Part shown: positions 46,758-55,317 of the stretch, piece by piece
How positions within the stretch are numbered: the stretch's first letter is position 1
Layout of the letters: every line of letters begins with the position of its first letter
DNA from: Ignavibacteriota bacterium
GTDB taxonomy: Bacteria; Bacteroidota; Ignavibacteria; Ignavibacteriales; Melioribacteraceae
Length of the DNA: 64,000 nucleotides
Assembly (NCBI GenBank): GCA_016708125.1
Contig: JADJGF010000001.1
Coordinates: forward strand, 4,424,001-4,488,000
Direction: 5' to 3'
Program-made: the position numbers and the translations under genes
The notes under the pieces: generated by a model
What the model was told of the DNA's origin: nothing
Databases searched by the model: none
What the model saw: the letters and a program-made list of their open reading frames with translations, nothing else

Positions 46758-48899
46758 CTAATTTTGGAGAAAACTGTAAAACTCTCCTTTCCTACTTATT
46801 AATGTTTTATAATCGCCTTGTTCCACTATTTTTCCATTTTTCAAAAAAGAAACATTATCGGCTAATTTCATTACACTTACCCTATGAGTAACAAATAGGA
46901 TGGTAATACCTGTTTTAGAAAACTCTTTTAGAGCTGATATTACTTTTATTTCTGAATTACCATCCATTGCGGATGTAGTTTCATCTAATAAAATTATCTT
47001 TGGATTTTTATAAAATGCACGAAGTATTCCTATTTTTTGTTTTTCACCACCAGAAAAATTAACACCTTTTTCTTCTACATACGATTCAATACCATTGGGA
47101 AGTCCATAAATAAATTTATTAAATCCAAAAACATTTATATCTTCACTTATTTTATTAATGTTTGGTTCATAATCACCAAAAGCAATGTTTTCAATTAATG
47201 AACCTTTAAATAAATCTATTTGTTGTGGAACCGCAACAACATTTTTGCGTAAACTTTTTGTTTGAATATGATTTATATCAATTTGTCCAAATAATATTTG
47301 ACCATTTTTAATTGAATAAATATTTTGCAGAATATTTAAAATAGTACTTTTACCAGTTCCACTTTCACCAGCAAGTACATTTAGTTTTCCCTTTTTAATA
47401 ATAAAATCTAAGTTAGAAAATATCTCTTTTCGTGAACCATAGCTAAATGAAATATCTTTTAATATTATATCTTCAATTTCTGTACTAAATTGTTCTTTTT
47501 TAAATTGGTCATTTTTTTCATGTTCCAAATCCATAATTTCAAAAAGACGATCAGCTGCTATTAAAGCATTTTGAATCGTAGAATTCATTTTTATTAAACT
47601 ACTTATTGGTTGATTAAAATAGCCTAATAACGCATAAAACAAAAAAAGAGTTCCAAGTGTAATTTCATTTTCTATTACATAATATGAACCAATCCAAAAT
47701 AGTATTAATACAAATAATTTAGATATTGTCTCAGATGAATAATTTGAAAAGATTGAGTTTTTTCCAGATTTATAAATAGTTTTTAATAATTGAATGAAAC
47801 TCATTTCTGTTTTGAAATTCGTATACTCTTCAACACCCATTGATTTAATTGTATTTATTGAACTAAGCGATTCAACAAAATTTGATTCTAGAAGAGCTGC
47901 ATTCTCCATCATTTTTCTTTCAGTCTTTTTATTCAATTTGTTTATAATAAAATATAGAAACGAATAAATTGGAATTGCCAATAAAATGACTAATGCTAAT
48001 TTGTAACTATATATGAACATTAATGAGAAAGAGAAGAAAACAATAAAAATATTTAGCATAAAATCTATTGATGCATCATTAATAAAATTCCTAATTTTTA
48101 TAGCATCATTTATTCTGGAGATAATTTCTCCAACTCGCATTGTATCAAAGAATCTTTGAGGTAAGGTTAAAAGATGTTTATAATATCCGAGTATCAGCCT
48201 TGCATCAATGTGTTGTCCGGTTTTTAGTATAAATAAATTCTTTACTGTGCCAAGAAAAATTTGAAATACTATTAGAATTAGAAAAATGACACTTAATAAG
48301 TTAAGTAAATTTTTGTTTCCGTTTGGAATAACATAATCCGTAATCTTTTCAATATAAATTGATGTAAATAAACCAATTATTGTATAGAATAATGCACCTA
48401 ATAATGCTTGTATCCAAACTTTTTTGTGTGGTTTAATTAAGAACCAAAATCTTTTATATATGGAAACTTTTTCATCTTTCTCAATAAAATTATCACTAGG
48501 TAAAAGCAAAACAAGAACACCTGTCCACTCTTTTTCAAAGCTTTCAATGTTTCGCTTACATGTTTTTCCTTCTGCTGGGTCCATTATCCAAACTGAATCT
48601 TTCCGCACTTTGTAAATTACTACATAATGCTGCAATACCTCTTTTACAATAACATGTGCAATGGCAGGTAATGGGATTTTAGATAAACTTTCTAAATTAC
48701 CTTTAACTCCTTTTGCTTGGTATTTTAGCTTTTCAGCTGCTTCTATTAAACCTAGTACGTTTGTTCCTTTTTTATCTGTAGAGGCAAATTGTCTAATTTT
48801 CGAAATAGGGACAAACAATTTGTAATGTGCAGATATTGATGCAAGACAAGCAGCTCCACAATCAGTTATATCATGTTGTTTTATATTTACTGAAGCCAT
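46758..48899 (-). CDS. Peptidase-C39 ABC exporter for double-glycine peptides
   Basis: Protein of 713 residues. The N-terminal C39 cysteine protease domain has Gln8, Cys14 (DCGAACL), His91 (QHYVVIY) and Asp107 (MDPAEG), all catalytic residues. A six-segment membrane domain follows (about 160-430), then a nucleotide-binding domain with Walker A GESGTGKST, signature FSGGEKQK, Walker B KIILLDETTSAMD and switch VTHRVS. Such exporters cut the leader after Gly-Gly and export the mature peptide. Two suitable precursors are encoded in the same cassette (51420-51572 and 51601-51759). Confidence 0.93.
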   Translation of the reverse strand: MASVNIKQHDITDCGAACLASISAHYKLFVPISKIRQFASTDKKGTNVLGLIEAAEKLKYQAKGVKGNLESLSKIPLPAIAHVIVKEVLQHYVVIYKVRKDSVWIMDPAEGKTCKRNIESFEKEWTGVLVLLLPSDNFIEKDEKVSIYKRFWFLIKPHKKVWIQALLGALFYTIIGLFTSIYIEKITDYVIPNGNKNLLNLLSVIFLILIVFQIFLGTVKNLFILKTGQHIDARLILGYYKHLLTLPQRFFDTMRVGEIISRINDAIKIRNFINDASIDFMLNIFIVFFSFSLMFIYSYKLALVILLAIPIYSFLYFIINKLNKKTERKMMENAALLESNFVESLSSINTIKSMGVEEYTNFKTEMSFIQLLKTIYKSGKNSIFSNYSSETISKLFVLILFWIGSYYVIENEITLGTLFLFYALLGYFNQPISSLIKMNSTIQNALIAADRLFEIMDLEHEKNDQFKKEQFSTEIEDIILKDISFSYGSRKEIFSNLDFIIKKGKLNVLAGESGTGKSTILNILQNIYSIKNGQILFGQIDINHIQTKSLRKNVVAVPQQIDLFKGSLIENIAFGDYEPNINKISEDINVFGFNKFIYGLPNGIESYVEEKGVNFSGGEKQKIGILRAFYKNPKIILLDETTSAMDGNSEIKVISALKEFSKTGITILFVTHRVSVMKLADNVSFLKNGKIVEQGDYKTLISRKGEFYSFLQN

Positions 48900-48902
48900 A
48901 AT

Positions 48903-50066
48903 TTAGTTTTGATTATTAAGTTGTGGATTTACAAAATCGTCAATTTTATCAAAAAGTAAATTATAAAGGCTTCGTTTATTATGTAGAAAATTTGCTGTAA
49001 AAGTCATCCCTTTTTTTAAATTACCCTTTAAATTATAATTTAATTCTAAGAAATTTTGACTTGTTTTACATATAACTTTAAAGAAATATGAATTATTTAA
49101 AATGACTACATCATCGCTAACAACGATAACTTTACCTTTTAACAAACCCCATTCTCTATAATTATAAGCATCCATTTGGATATTAATATCTTGTCCTTGC
49201 CTAACAAATCCAATATCTTTAGGAGAAATATAGATTTCAGCAACCAAACTATCATTTGGAGAAATGTTGGCTATTAGTTGATTTTGAACTAAATAACTAT
49301 TTGGTTGAATACCTTCCAATTCTTGAATTGTGCCATCTATTGGTGCAAGGACAAAGTATTTTCTTTTTAACTCAAATAACTTTTCTAATTCGATAGCTAA
49401 TACTCTGTTCTCTTGCTCATAGTTGATAAGTTTTCCTTCCCATTCAGATTTTGAAGTTTTAAATAATTGTTCTTTTTGGGATACTGCTCTATCAAACTCA
49501 TATTCACTATTTTCAAATTCTTTACTTGAAATAAGATCTTTTTGATATAGTACTTTATCTCTTTCTTTTTGTTTTTGTGCACGTTCTAAAAGAAAAGTTA
49601 ACTCATTAATGCGTTCTAGAAAAAGGCTATAATCTTTTAAAAACATTGTAGACCTAAATTTAATTTGATTAGAAATATTGAAATCATTTGCCTCAATCAA
49701 AGTAATTAAATCTGAGATGTAGTTTTTATTTCTGTTTATATCAATTTTTTTCACTTCAATTTCTGCTTCAATTGTTGAGACATCAAAAACTAGCAAAGTA
49801 TCTCCTTTTAATACTTTTTGATTATCATTTAATTTAAGAGAGATTAACTTTCCAGTAATTGGAGCAACAATCTGGAAATTTTCATTTTTTGTTTTTATAA
49901 TACCCCTTGCTTGAGTAAATGTATCCACATAAATAAAAGGGAGGGAACTAAAACTGAAAATTAGAAATAACAAAATTGAAGAATATATGATTTGGCTTTT
50001 AAAAGATATTTCTTCTAAGTAAAATTCTTTACCTTTTTCAAAAAATATAGCTGGAAAGATTTTCAT
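48903..50066 (-). CDS. HlyD-family membrane fusion protein
   Basis: Protein of 387 residues: an N-terminal membrane anchor (IIYSSILLFLIFSFSSLPFIYV, about 28-49), a lipoyl/barrel half (APITGKLISLKLNDNQKVLKGDTLLVFD), a long alpha-helical hairpin (about 95-235) and the returning half (VLAPIDGTIQELEGIQPNSYLV). It bridges the C39 exporter, which starts 3 nt after its stop, to an outer-membrane factor. No TolC-like gene is in the cassette. Confidence 0.88.
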   Translation of the reverse strand: MKIFPAIFFEKGKEFYLEEISFKSQIIYSSILLFLIFSFSSLPFIYVDTFTQARGIIKTKNENFQIVAPITGKLISLKLNDNQKVLKGDTLLVFDVSTIEAEIEVKKIDINRNKNYISDLITLIEANDFNISNQIKFRSTMFLKDYSLFLERINELTFLLERAQKQKERDKVLYQKDLISSKEFENSEYEFDRAVSQKEQLFKTSKSEWEGKLINYEQENRVLAIELEKLFELKRKYFVLAPIDGTIQELEGIQPNSYLVQNQLIANISPNDSLVAEIYISPKDIGFVRQGQDINIQMDAYNYREWGLLKGKVIVVSDDVVILNNSYFFKVICKTSQNFLELNYNLKGNLKKGMTFTANFLHNKRSLYNLLFDKIDDFVNPQLNNQN

Positions 50067-50072
50067 GAAAAA

Positions 50073-51299
50073 TTAAAATTCTAAAACAGTCCCAATGCTA
50101 AAACCAAAATGCTCATCAAGCATAATTTCTTCCGGTAAAAAACCTTTGCTTTTGTACAATAAACCTAATTTTACACCAAAACCTTTTAACCATTTTTCTT
50201 TTTCCCTAAATAGATTGTAATTCAATGTTAAATCTATAGCTCCTCCAGTAAATGATTTATTAGTAAAAAAATCAAAAGATTTAGGTTGTGTCCAAAAGTG
50301 TGTAGCGATTGTGGTAGAAAATCTATTAGTAATATTATAATCATGTAAACTTAAACCATAACCATAAAACCAATTAGACTCATTTTGAAATTGCCTGCAA
50401 TAAAAATGGATATTGTACTTTTCATCAATTTTTAACCAAATATTTTCATCGATAAAATCTCCAAATGGTGCCATTGTGAAACCTATACCAAAATTACCTT
50501 TTATATTCTCAGATAAATAAAAATTTCTTTTCCCAATTATATTTGAATTCAGTAAGTTTAATAATGAACGCCACCCAAATCTTTTTACTAAATTTCGTTC
50601 TTTTTCAGAAAGAGAATTATAATCAGTATATCGGTGAAACTCCATATTTGGTCTATAAATATGTCTTGCGAAACCGTAGATATCATGACCTACAATATCT
50701 CTTTCCAGTTCATCAATTTCCTCTTTACTCTCACCTTTATATTTGAATAAGCCCATCAAATAATATTGTAAAATGGCGAGCTTTCTATATGAATATTCCC
50801 ACTCAATATTTTTATAAACATCTTCCTCAAATGCCATTATCGTTTCAATTCTTCTTGTAAGCATATAATCAGATTCTAACCCAGCGGAATGAAGCCGAAT
50901 GTAATTTGGCAAATCTGTATCACGTAAAATTTTAAGATCAATATCTCTAACTCCAATTACAGTAGCAGCACCGTATGAATTTATAAAGGGTTTTGATATT
51001 GACCCCAAATTTTTTGCTGTTAGAATTGACCTGTGCCCTTCTTCATGTGTTAATGGAATAGTAAATAGCGACAACACTATTTGAAGAAAACTTAACATCT
51101 TTTTGTTTTCAACCAATTCATCTAATTCTTTATTGAGTATTCTCAGAGAACTTAGATAATTTTGGTTAGTTTGTTTCATTGTAAATAAAAGAGCGGGAGA
51201 ATCTTTAATGATAAAATCATATTTATATATATTATTTGTTAAGGAATCTTGACAAAATATTTGAATAGATAAAAAGAAGAAAAAAAGAAATATTTTCAT
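50073..51299 (-). CDS. Secreted HEEGH-motif protein of the bacteriocin-like operon
   Basis: Protein of 408 residues with a signal peptide (MKIFLFFFFLSIQIFCQ). Residues 85-89 read HEEGH, a zinc-metallopeptidase HExxH motif, and HSAGLESD near 137 could supply further ligands. The C-terminal half has alternating aromatic and polar strands (FGIGFTMAPFGDFI, NWFYGYGLSLHDYN, GVKLGLLYKSKGF) and ends in Phe, as outer-membrane beta-barrels do. It lies between the peptide genes and the exporter genes. I do not recognise a named family. Immunity, peptide maturation or an outer-membrane step of export are possible. Confidence 0.6.
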   Translation of the reverse strand: MKIFLFFFFLSIQIFCQDSLTNNIYKYDFIIKDSPALLFTMKQTNQNYLSSLRILNKELDELVENKKMLSFLQIVLSLFTIPLTHEEGHRSILTAKNLGSISKPFINSYGAATVIGVRDIDLKILRDTDLPNYIRLHSAGLESDYMLTRRIETIMAFEEDVYKNIEWEYSYRKLAILQYYLMGLFKYKGESKEEIDELERDIVGHDIYGFARHIYRPNMEFHRYTDYNSLSEKERNLVKRFGWRSLLNLLNSNIIGKRNFYLSENIKGNFGIGFTMAPFGDFIDENIWLKIDEKYNIHFYCRQFQNESNWFYGYGLSLHDYNITNRFSTTIATHFWTQPKSFDFFTNKSFTGGAIDLTLNYNLFREKEKWLKGFGVKLGLLYKSKGFLPEEIMLDEHFGFSIGTVLEF

Positions 51300-51351
51300 T
51301 GTTTTATTTTTTATGTTTGAAGTAATGCGTTGTTAACGATCATGAAATTAC

Positions 51352-51409
51352 TTGACCTACCCTAAATAAATAATTTATTCACTTCATTATTCAATTCATG
51401 ATAGGTCAA
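51352..51409. other. Inverted repeat between peptide genes and export genes
   Basis: TTGACCTA (51352-51359) and TAGGTCAA (51402-51409) could form a stem with a 42-nt loop in the transcript. The position suggests an attenuator that lowers expression of the export genes relative to the peptides; it could equally be an operator pair. Confidence 0.4.
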
Positions 51410-51419
51410 ATATAAAATA

Positions 51420-51572
51420 TTACCCAAATAACCAATCAATTAACGCTTCCATTCCTTTATAACCAAGATATACACCTATCATAAAAGTTGTAAATTCACC
51501 TCCATTAATTTCACTTATTTCAGTTGCGTTTAATTCTACTACTCCGTTAATTTCATTCATATTATGTTTCAT
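51420..51572 (-). CDS. Double-glycine leader peptide, bacteriocin-like precursor A
   Basis: Protein of 50 residues from ATG 51572, which follows GGAGAAAAAA; a longer start at 51629 would run into the preceding gene's end. The leader MKHNMNEINGVVELNATEISEINGG ends in Gly-Gly with hydrophobic residues at the positions that C39 peptidases read. The predicted mature peptide is about 25 residues with a GVYLG (GxxxG) helix motif and a C-terminal DWLFG shared with precursor B. Confidence 0.75.
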   Translation of the reverse strand: MKHNMNEINGVVELNATEISEINGGEFTTFMIGVYLGYKGMEALIDWLFG

Positions 51573-51600
51573 TTTTTTCTCCGTCTTTTTAATATTTTTT

Positions 51601-51759
51601 TTAACCAAATAACCAATCACCAAGTGCATATAAACCAGCAGCTAAAGCTCCGATGGCTACACCCCATAAAAATTCTTCTAATGATCCACCTTCAATCTCT
51701 AAAAGTTCTTTTTTTGAAAGATTTTGAGTTCCATCAATAGCAAATAATTTGTCATTCAT
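51601..51759 (-). CDS. Double-glycine leader peptide, bacteriocin-like precursor B
   Basis: Protein of 52 residues, ATG at 51759 with GGAGG five bases before it, stop at 51601. The leader MNDKLFAIDGTQNLSKKELLEIEGG ends in Gly-Gly; LSKKELLEIEGG is a textbook bacteriocin leader end. The predicted mature part, about 27 residues, is hydrophobic with GVAIG (GxxxG) and ends in DWLFG like precursor A. Two adjacent GxxxG peptides with one exporter suggest a class IIb (two-peptide) bacteriocin. Confidence 0.8.
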   Translation of the reverse strand: MNDKLFAIDGTQNLSKKELLEIEGGSLEEFLWGVAIGALAAGLYALGDWLFG

Positions 51760-51791
51760 AAAACCTCCATTTTTTATTAAATTATAATAGC

Positions 51792-52142
51792 CTAAGTATT
51801 AGGCAATTCTAACTTAATTTTTTTAAGTGCAATATCATTGCACTTTAGCAAATAATCATAAAATACTTCCCCTCCATATATATTTTTTACTTTTTCATTA
51901 GTAATAATTTTTACAGAGTATTTTATTTCTAAATTAAAATCGTTGTCATAATAAAAAGTTTCCATCTTTTTATTATACTTGATGGGGGCACCAATTGCAC
52001 GTAAATATTCTATAATATTGAATAATTGTCTTCTACAAATATTTAATTTCAAAGCAAAATCATTAGAATTACCTGTTTGTTGATTTTTTATTAATTTGTT
52101 AATTTTTTTAATACGTTCTAGATTTTCAATATTTTTGTGCAT
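51792..52142 (-). CDS. Helix-turn-helix regulator of the bacteriocin-like operon
   Basis: Protein of 116 residues. A helix-turn-helix at about 20-60 (SNDFALKLNICRRQLFNIIEYLRAIGAPI) is followed by KYNKKMETFYYD, the wing-like hairpin of HTH_11-type regulators. The C-terminal 50 residues contain no enzymatic motif. It is the first gene of the operon, 29 nt from site 13 and 32 nt before precursor B, so it probably controls the peptides. Confidence 0.65.
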   Translation of the reverse strand: MHKNIENLERIKKINKLIKNQQTGNSNDFALKLNICRRQLFNIIEYLRAIGAPIKYNKKMETFYYDNDFNLEIKYSVKIITNEKVKNIYGGEVFYDYLLKCNDIALKKIKLELPNT

Positions 52143-52170
52143 AATTTTTTATCTTATATGAGCTAAAAGT

Positions 52171-52408
52171 TTATAACGGCGTGGCAAATAACCCGTCCGC
52201 CCAAATCCGTCAGCTGACGGAACAATTTTATTTAATAACGAATAATTTATTTAAAGAGCAGTTTTTAATTTAACTTTAGTAAAAACTGCGACTTACTTTT
52301 CTGAATTGTACTTCACTTTAACAAAATACTTAAACTTACTTTCAAACTTTCTGTTTACAAACCAAACCGGAATTGAGCGAAGCGGTCGGGTTGATTTGTT
52401 TGTTATAC
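52171..52408 (-). repeat. attC-like site 13
   Basis: 238 bp. Boxes TTATAAC and GTTATAC (52402-52408). Inner hairpin GCAGTTTTT (52258-52266) / AAAAACTGC (52281-52289). A palindrome is inserted at 52206-52221. Confidence 0.82.
52206..52221. repeat. Inserted 16-bp palindrome TCCGTCAGCTGACGGA
   Basis: Same variant and position as in sites 5, 11 and 18. Confidence 0.7.
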
Positions 52409-52423
52409 CGATATTTTAATGTG

Positions 52424-53026
52424 TTAACTTATTAACTTTATTATTGAAATTATACTGAAAAAAATTGCCAAAAAAATACTCCCAATTACATAAGATTTAG
52501 AATTCATTCTAAGTTCATCCCATTTATCTAAATCTGAGCTAAAACCAATTGCCATTAAAATGAACATAATTGTAATAACATAAATAACGTCAATTCCCCA
52601 AATATTGTCGCTACTATTATTACTAATTTTTGTATCCCAAAATATTTTTACAAGTATAATTGATGCAAGGATAGAAGCTACTCTAGATATATAAGTTGTA
52701 AAATCTTTCTTAGTTCCTAAATTAAAATTTTCAAATTTTACGATATTTTTGTTAATCTTTTTGCTTGTTAAAAAATCATTGAAAATTAAAAATATTAATT
52801 CATTCTCAGAATAATTTGTATTAAATCTCAAATGTTCATTTTGTTCACTATTATGATATTCAATTAATTTTCCATCAATAGTTTTTGCACATTGTAAAAA
52901 TTCTTTTTTTGATTTTTGAAGAATTATAAAATCTAATTTTAATTGATCTATTTGTTCCAATGAATTACGAATATCATTTTCAGAAGGATTATTAATTCTA
53001 TCTTTATGTTCTAACAATAGTTTCAT
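52424..53026 (-). CDS. Membrane hypothetical protein with soluble N-terminal domain (cassette gene)
   Basis: Protein of 200 residues. The first 105 residues are soluble (SLEQIDQLKLDFIILQKSKK..., ENELIFLIFNDFLTS). Three membrane segments follow at about 112-130, 141-162 and 178-199. No family recognised. Because it sits directly upstream of the bacteriocin-like cassette, an immunity role is conceivable, but it is separated by its own site and could be unrelated. Confidence 0.6.
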   Translation of the reverse strand: MKLLLEHKDRINNPSENDIRNSLEQIDQLKLDFIILQKSKKEFLQCAKTIDGKLIEYHNSEQNEHLRFNTNYSENELIFLIFNDFLTSKKINKNIVKFENFNLGTKKDFTTYISRVASILASIILVKIFWDTKISNNSSDNIWGIDVIYVITIMFILMAIGFSSDLDKWDELRMNSKSYVIGSIFLAIFFSIISIIKLIS

Positions 53027-53038
53027 ATTTTTTTAGCG

Positions 53039-53265
53039 GTATAACGGCGACGCAAATAACACGCCGCCAATAACTGCAAACTTAAGTTAATTTGTTTCCG
53101 CCAAATTTTATAAAAACAGTTTTAAATTGTTTTTACAAAAACTGTTTTTTGGTTATTTAAATTTACTTTCAATATTAAACAACAATTTTAAACAAACTTT
53201 CTAATTTAATTTTTACAACAAATGTCAGACTGCGACATGCAGTCGGGTTGATTTGCTTGTTATAC
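53039..53265 (-). repeat. attC-like site 14
   Basis: 227 bp and more divergent inside: AAATAACACGCCGCC on the left and AGTCGGGTTGATTTG on the right. Boxes GTATAAC and GTTATAC (53259-53265). Inner hairpin AAAACAGTTTT (53113-53123) / AAAACTGTTTT (53138-53148). Confidence 0.8.
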
Positions 53266-53279
53266 CTTGTTTGATTTTG

Positions 53280-53693
53280 CTAAATTAAAACTAATTCTAT
53301 TTCACTAACATCAATAAAATCTTTTTTATTTACAGTAGCTATTGTTTTAATATTATTTGAAAGTGAAATGCTTATAATTTCAAAATCATGAATTCTGAGT
53401 CCAATTGGTGAATACTTCTTTAATAAATCTATGAATATTGAATTGGATTTTTCGGTTGGATATAATATTGTGAATATTTTTTGAAAGTCTTTTACTACAA
53501 CTAACGCTTCTTTTATTGAAATACTTGATTTAGGATTTCTAGTAACTACAGATAAAAATTCTGAAATGTTTTTAGAAGAAGTGAATAATTTATTTTCTTT
53601 ATTATTTAATATTTGTTGCACTGAAATATAATATTTTGATTCTTCATCAATTGCATATATTAATAAATTAGTATCAAAAAATATTTCATTCAT
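53280..53693 (-). CDS. PIN-domain toxin (VapC-like)
   Basis: Protein of 137 residues from ATG 53693. FFDTNLLIYAID carries the first catalytic Asp, NISEFLSVVTR a central acidic position, and RIHDFEIISISLSNN plus ATVNKKDF the distal acidic site of PIN ribonucleases. The ATG overlaps the antitoxin's stop codon (ATGAATGA), so they are translationally coupled. Confidence 0.83.
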   Translation of the reverse strand: MNEIFFDTNLLIYAIDEESKYYISVQQILNNKENKLFTSSKNISEFLSVVTRNPKSSISIKEALVVVKDFQKIFTILYPTEKSNSIFIDLLKKYSPIGLRIHDFEIISISLSNNIKTIATVNKKDFIDVSEIELVLI

Positions 53694-53865
53694 ATGCACT
53701 TTCTCTAATATCAATATCGTCGAATTGCCCCTTAAGCTTAAAAGTATGAATTTTCTTTTTCTCAGTAATTTCAGAAATTACAGTGTCAATGTATTTGTCA
53801 ACTTTATTTAATAGTTTTTCTGGTACACGATCAATTTTTCTTTTAACTTTTTCTTTGGTGATCAC
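53686..53865 (-). CDS. Small VapB-like antitoxin
   Basis: Protein of 59 residues from a GTG start at 53865, preceded by GAGGGAAAT; the stop at 53686-53688 overlaps the PIN toxin start. The sequence MITKEKVKRKIDRVPEKLLNKV... ends in KLKGQFDDIDIRESAYE, a C-terminal stretch typical of antitoxins paired with PIN toxins. It is short and GTG-initiated, so easily missed. The leader to site 15 is 78 nt. Confidence 0.8.
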   Translation of the reverse strand: MITKEKVKRKIDRVPEKLLNKVDKYIDTVISEITEKKKIHTFKLKGQFDDIDIRESAYE

Positions 53866-53942
53866 ATTTCCCTCAATATTTCAATTTAGATGTGCTAAAA
53901 TATAAGTCAAACATAGTTTACTTTCAATTCATTATTTTCAAT

Positions 53943-54168
53943 GTATAACGGCGTTGCAAATAACTTGTCCGCCCTTAATTATAATTTTACAAAATAACGA
54001 GTGGCAAAATTACGGGAGCAATGTTTAATTTTCCTTGCAAACATTGCGACTTAACTTTTCTTTAATTACACTTCACTTTAACAAAAAACTTAAATTGGAT
54101 TACTAAATTCTCTATTTACAAATTTCCACCGAACCGGAACGGCGGTCAAGTTGATTTGCTGGTTAGGC
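53943..54168 (-). repeat. attC-like site 15
   Basis: 226 bp. Boxes GTATAAC and GTTAGGC (54162-54168). Inner hairpin GCAATGTTT (54018-54026) / AAACATTGC (54039-54047). Confidence 0.82.
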
Positions 54169-54242
54169 AGCATTTTACTTTATTTGAGTTATTATTCATT
54201 ATCTTAAATCTATTTGTAAATAGTAATTATGGATATTAATTA

Positions 54243-54611
54243 CTAACTAAAATTCAAACTCTTCAACTTTTCCCCATTAATAAAGATACTAATTCGATAA
54301 TCTGTCTCTGTGCTTGTTGCATTATTGCCCGTATAAACTTCATAATTTTTTTTATATCCACTCATAACTATTTTTCTTTCTTGAAATACAGCACTTTTCT
54401 CAAAACTTTTACTGAATAATCCAAAAGACTCCTCTACTACTTCAATATCATTTATCTTACAGATAAAAGAATTTGTAATAGGCATTTTTACAACAGAAAT
54501 TTTCCAAGGAGATGCTTCTTCAGTTGGTTTATAAAAAGCAAGTTGCGAAGAAGAACATGAAACTATAAAAAATACGACTAAAGCTATAATCAATAGAAAA
54601 TAATTTTTCAT
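54243..54611 (-). CDS. Hypothetical lipoprotein (cassette gene)
   Basis: Protein of 122 residues from ATG 54611, chosen for its lipoprotein signal (MKNYFLLIIALVVFFIVSCSSS, Cys19) and position after site 16. The mature part is small, with a possible beta fold (WKISVVKMPITNSFICKINDIEVVEESFGLF). No family recognised. Unlike its neighbours it ends 75 nt before its own site. Confidence 0.62.
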   Translation of the reverse strand: MKNYFLLIIALVVFFIVSCSSSQLAFYKPTEEASPWKISVVKMPITNSFICKINDIEVVEESFGLFSKSFEKSAVFQERKIVMSGYKKNYEVYTGNNATSTETDYRISIFINGEKLKSLNFS

Positions 54612-54656
54612 ACATTTGCCTAATAAAAATGATATACATAATAAATATATTTTGAT

Positions 54657-54880
54657 GCCTAACGACGTTGCGCCTAACCCGCCGCCCATAACAAGGAAGC
54701 CGAGTAAAACACAACTGATAAATATTAAGCCGTAGGTTTGTAACTTGTTCAGTACAAACCGAAGGCAAGTTAATTAATTAGAACGAACACTTAGAACAAC
54801 AAACTATAACTAAAACACAATTTCAAAAATCACAAATTCGCCGAACCAAAACGGCGGTCGGGTTGAGGCGCTGGTTAGGC
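54657..54880 (-). repeat. attC-like site 16 (divergent, classical-looking)
   Basis: 224 bp. Boxes GCCTAAC and GTTAGGC (54874-54880) match the integron consensus exactly. Arm GGCG-CTGG / ACGTTGCGCC with CTAACCC / GGGTTGAGG. Inner hairpin GGTTTGTA (54735-54742) / TACAAACC (54753-54760), unlike any other copy. Confidence 0.8.
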
Positions 54881-54881
54881 A

Positions 54882-55307
54882 TTAGAATATTTTAATTAGT
54901 AAAGCGAGTAAAACAATTAACAAGAATAAAACAGGTAACAAAGAACCAACAAAAAATAATATAGAATTAATAGGAGTATAAAATAAATTAAAAAATGGAT
55001 GGATTGACTTTTCTTCTTTAGTTAAAGCTGAATTCCAGTATCTAAACTTCATACTGTTTATATAAGAAATTCCCGCAAGTCTATCATCATAAGGTTTGGC
55101 TATAATTATTTTTAATCTACTAAAAATTATGTATAAAAATAAAACTGCAAGTAAAATATAGAATACATAATGAACACGAAAATCAAGTATGAACTCAAAT
55201 ATTATAATAAGAATAAAGTACAACTCAGATATGAATAAGACTACTTTATTAAAAAATGAAATGGAATTTTTAGATTTATATAAATTAAACGTTTCTTCAA
55301 TATTCAT
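54882..55307 (-). CDS. Three-segment membrane hypothetical protein (cassette gene)
   Basis: Protein of 141 residues with hydrophobic segments near 22-42, 45-67 and 112-140. The loop between the second and third segments carries conserved-looking KPYDDRLAGI and RYWNSALTKEEKSIHPF. I do not recognise a family. The start is 11 nt from site 17 and the stop 2 nt from site 16. Confidence 0.62.
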   Translation of the reverse strand: MNIEETFNLYKSKNSISFFNKVVLFISELYFILIIIFEFILDFRVHYVFYILLAVLFLYIIFSRLKIIIAKPYDDRLAGISYINSMKFRYWNSALTKEEKSIHPFFNLFYTPINSILFFVGSLLPVLFLLIVLLALLIKIF

Positions 55308-55317
55308 TTGAATAGAT

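Noticed and set aside
46758..52142. Type I secretion system for a large RTX protein
   Set aside because: The exporter has an active C39 protease domain and two small Gly-Gly precursors lie in the same operon, so a peptide exporter fits better; no RTX repeat protein is present.
53941..54168. Degenerate repeats as regulatory riboswitches upstream of genes
   Set aside because: The conserved structure lies downstream of each gene as well as upstream of the next, and the boxes match recombination sites; nothing resembles a known ligand-binding aptamer.
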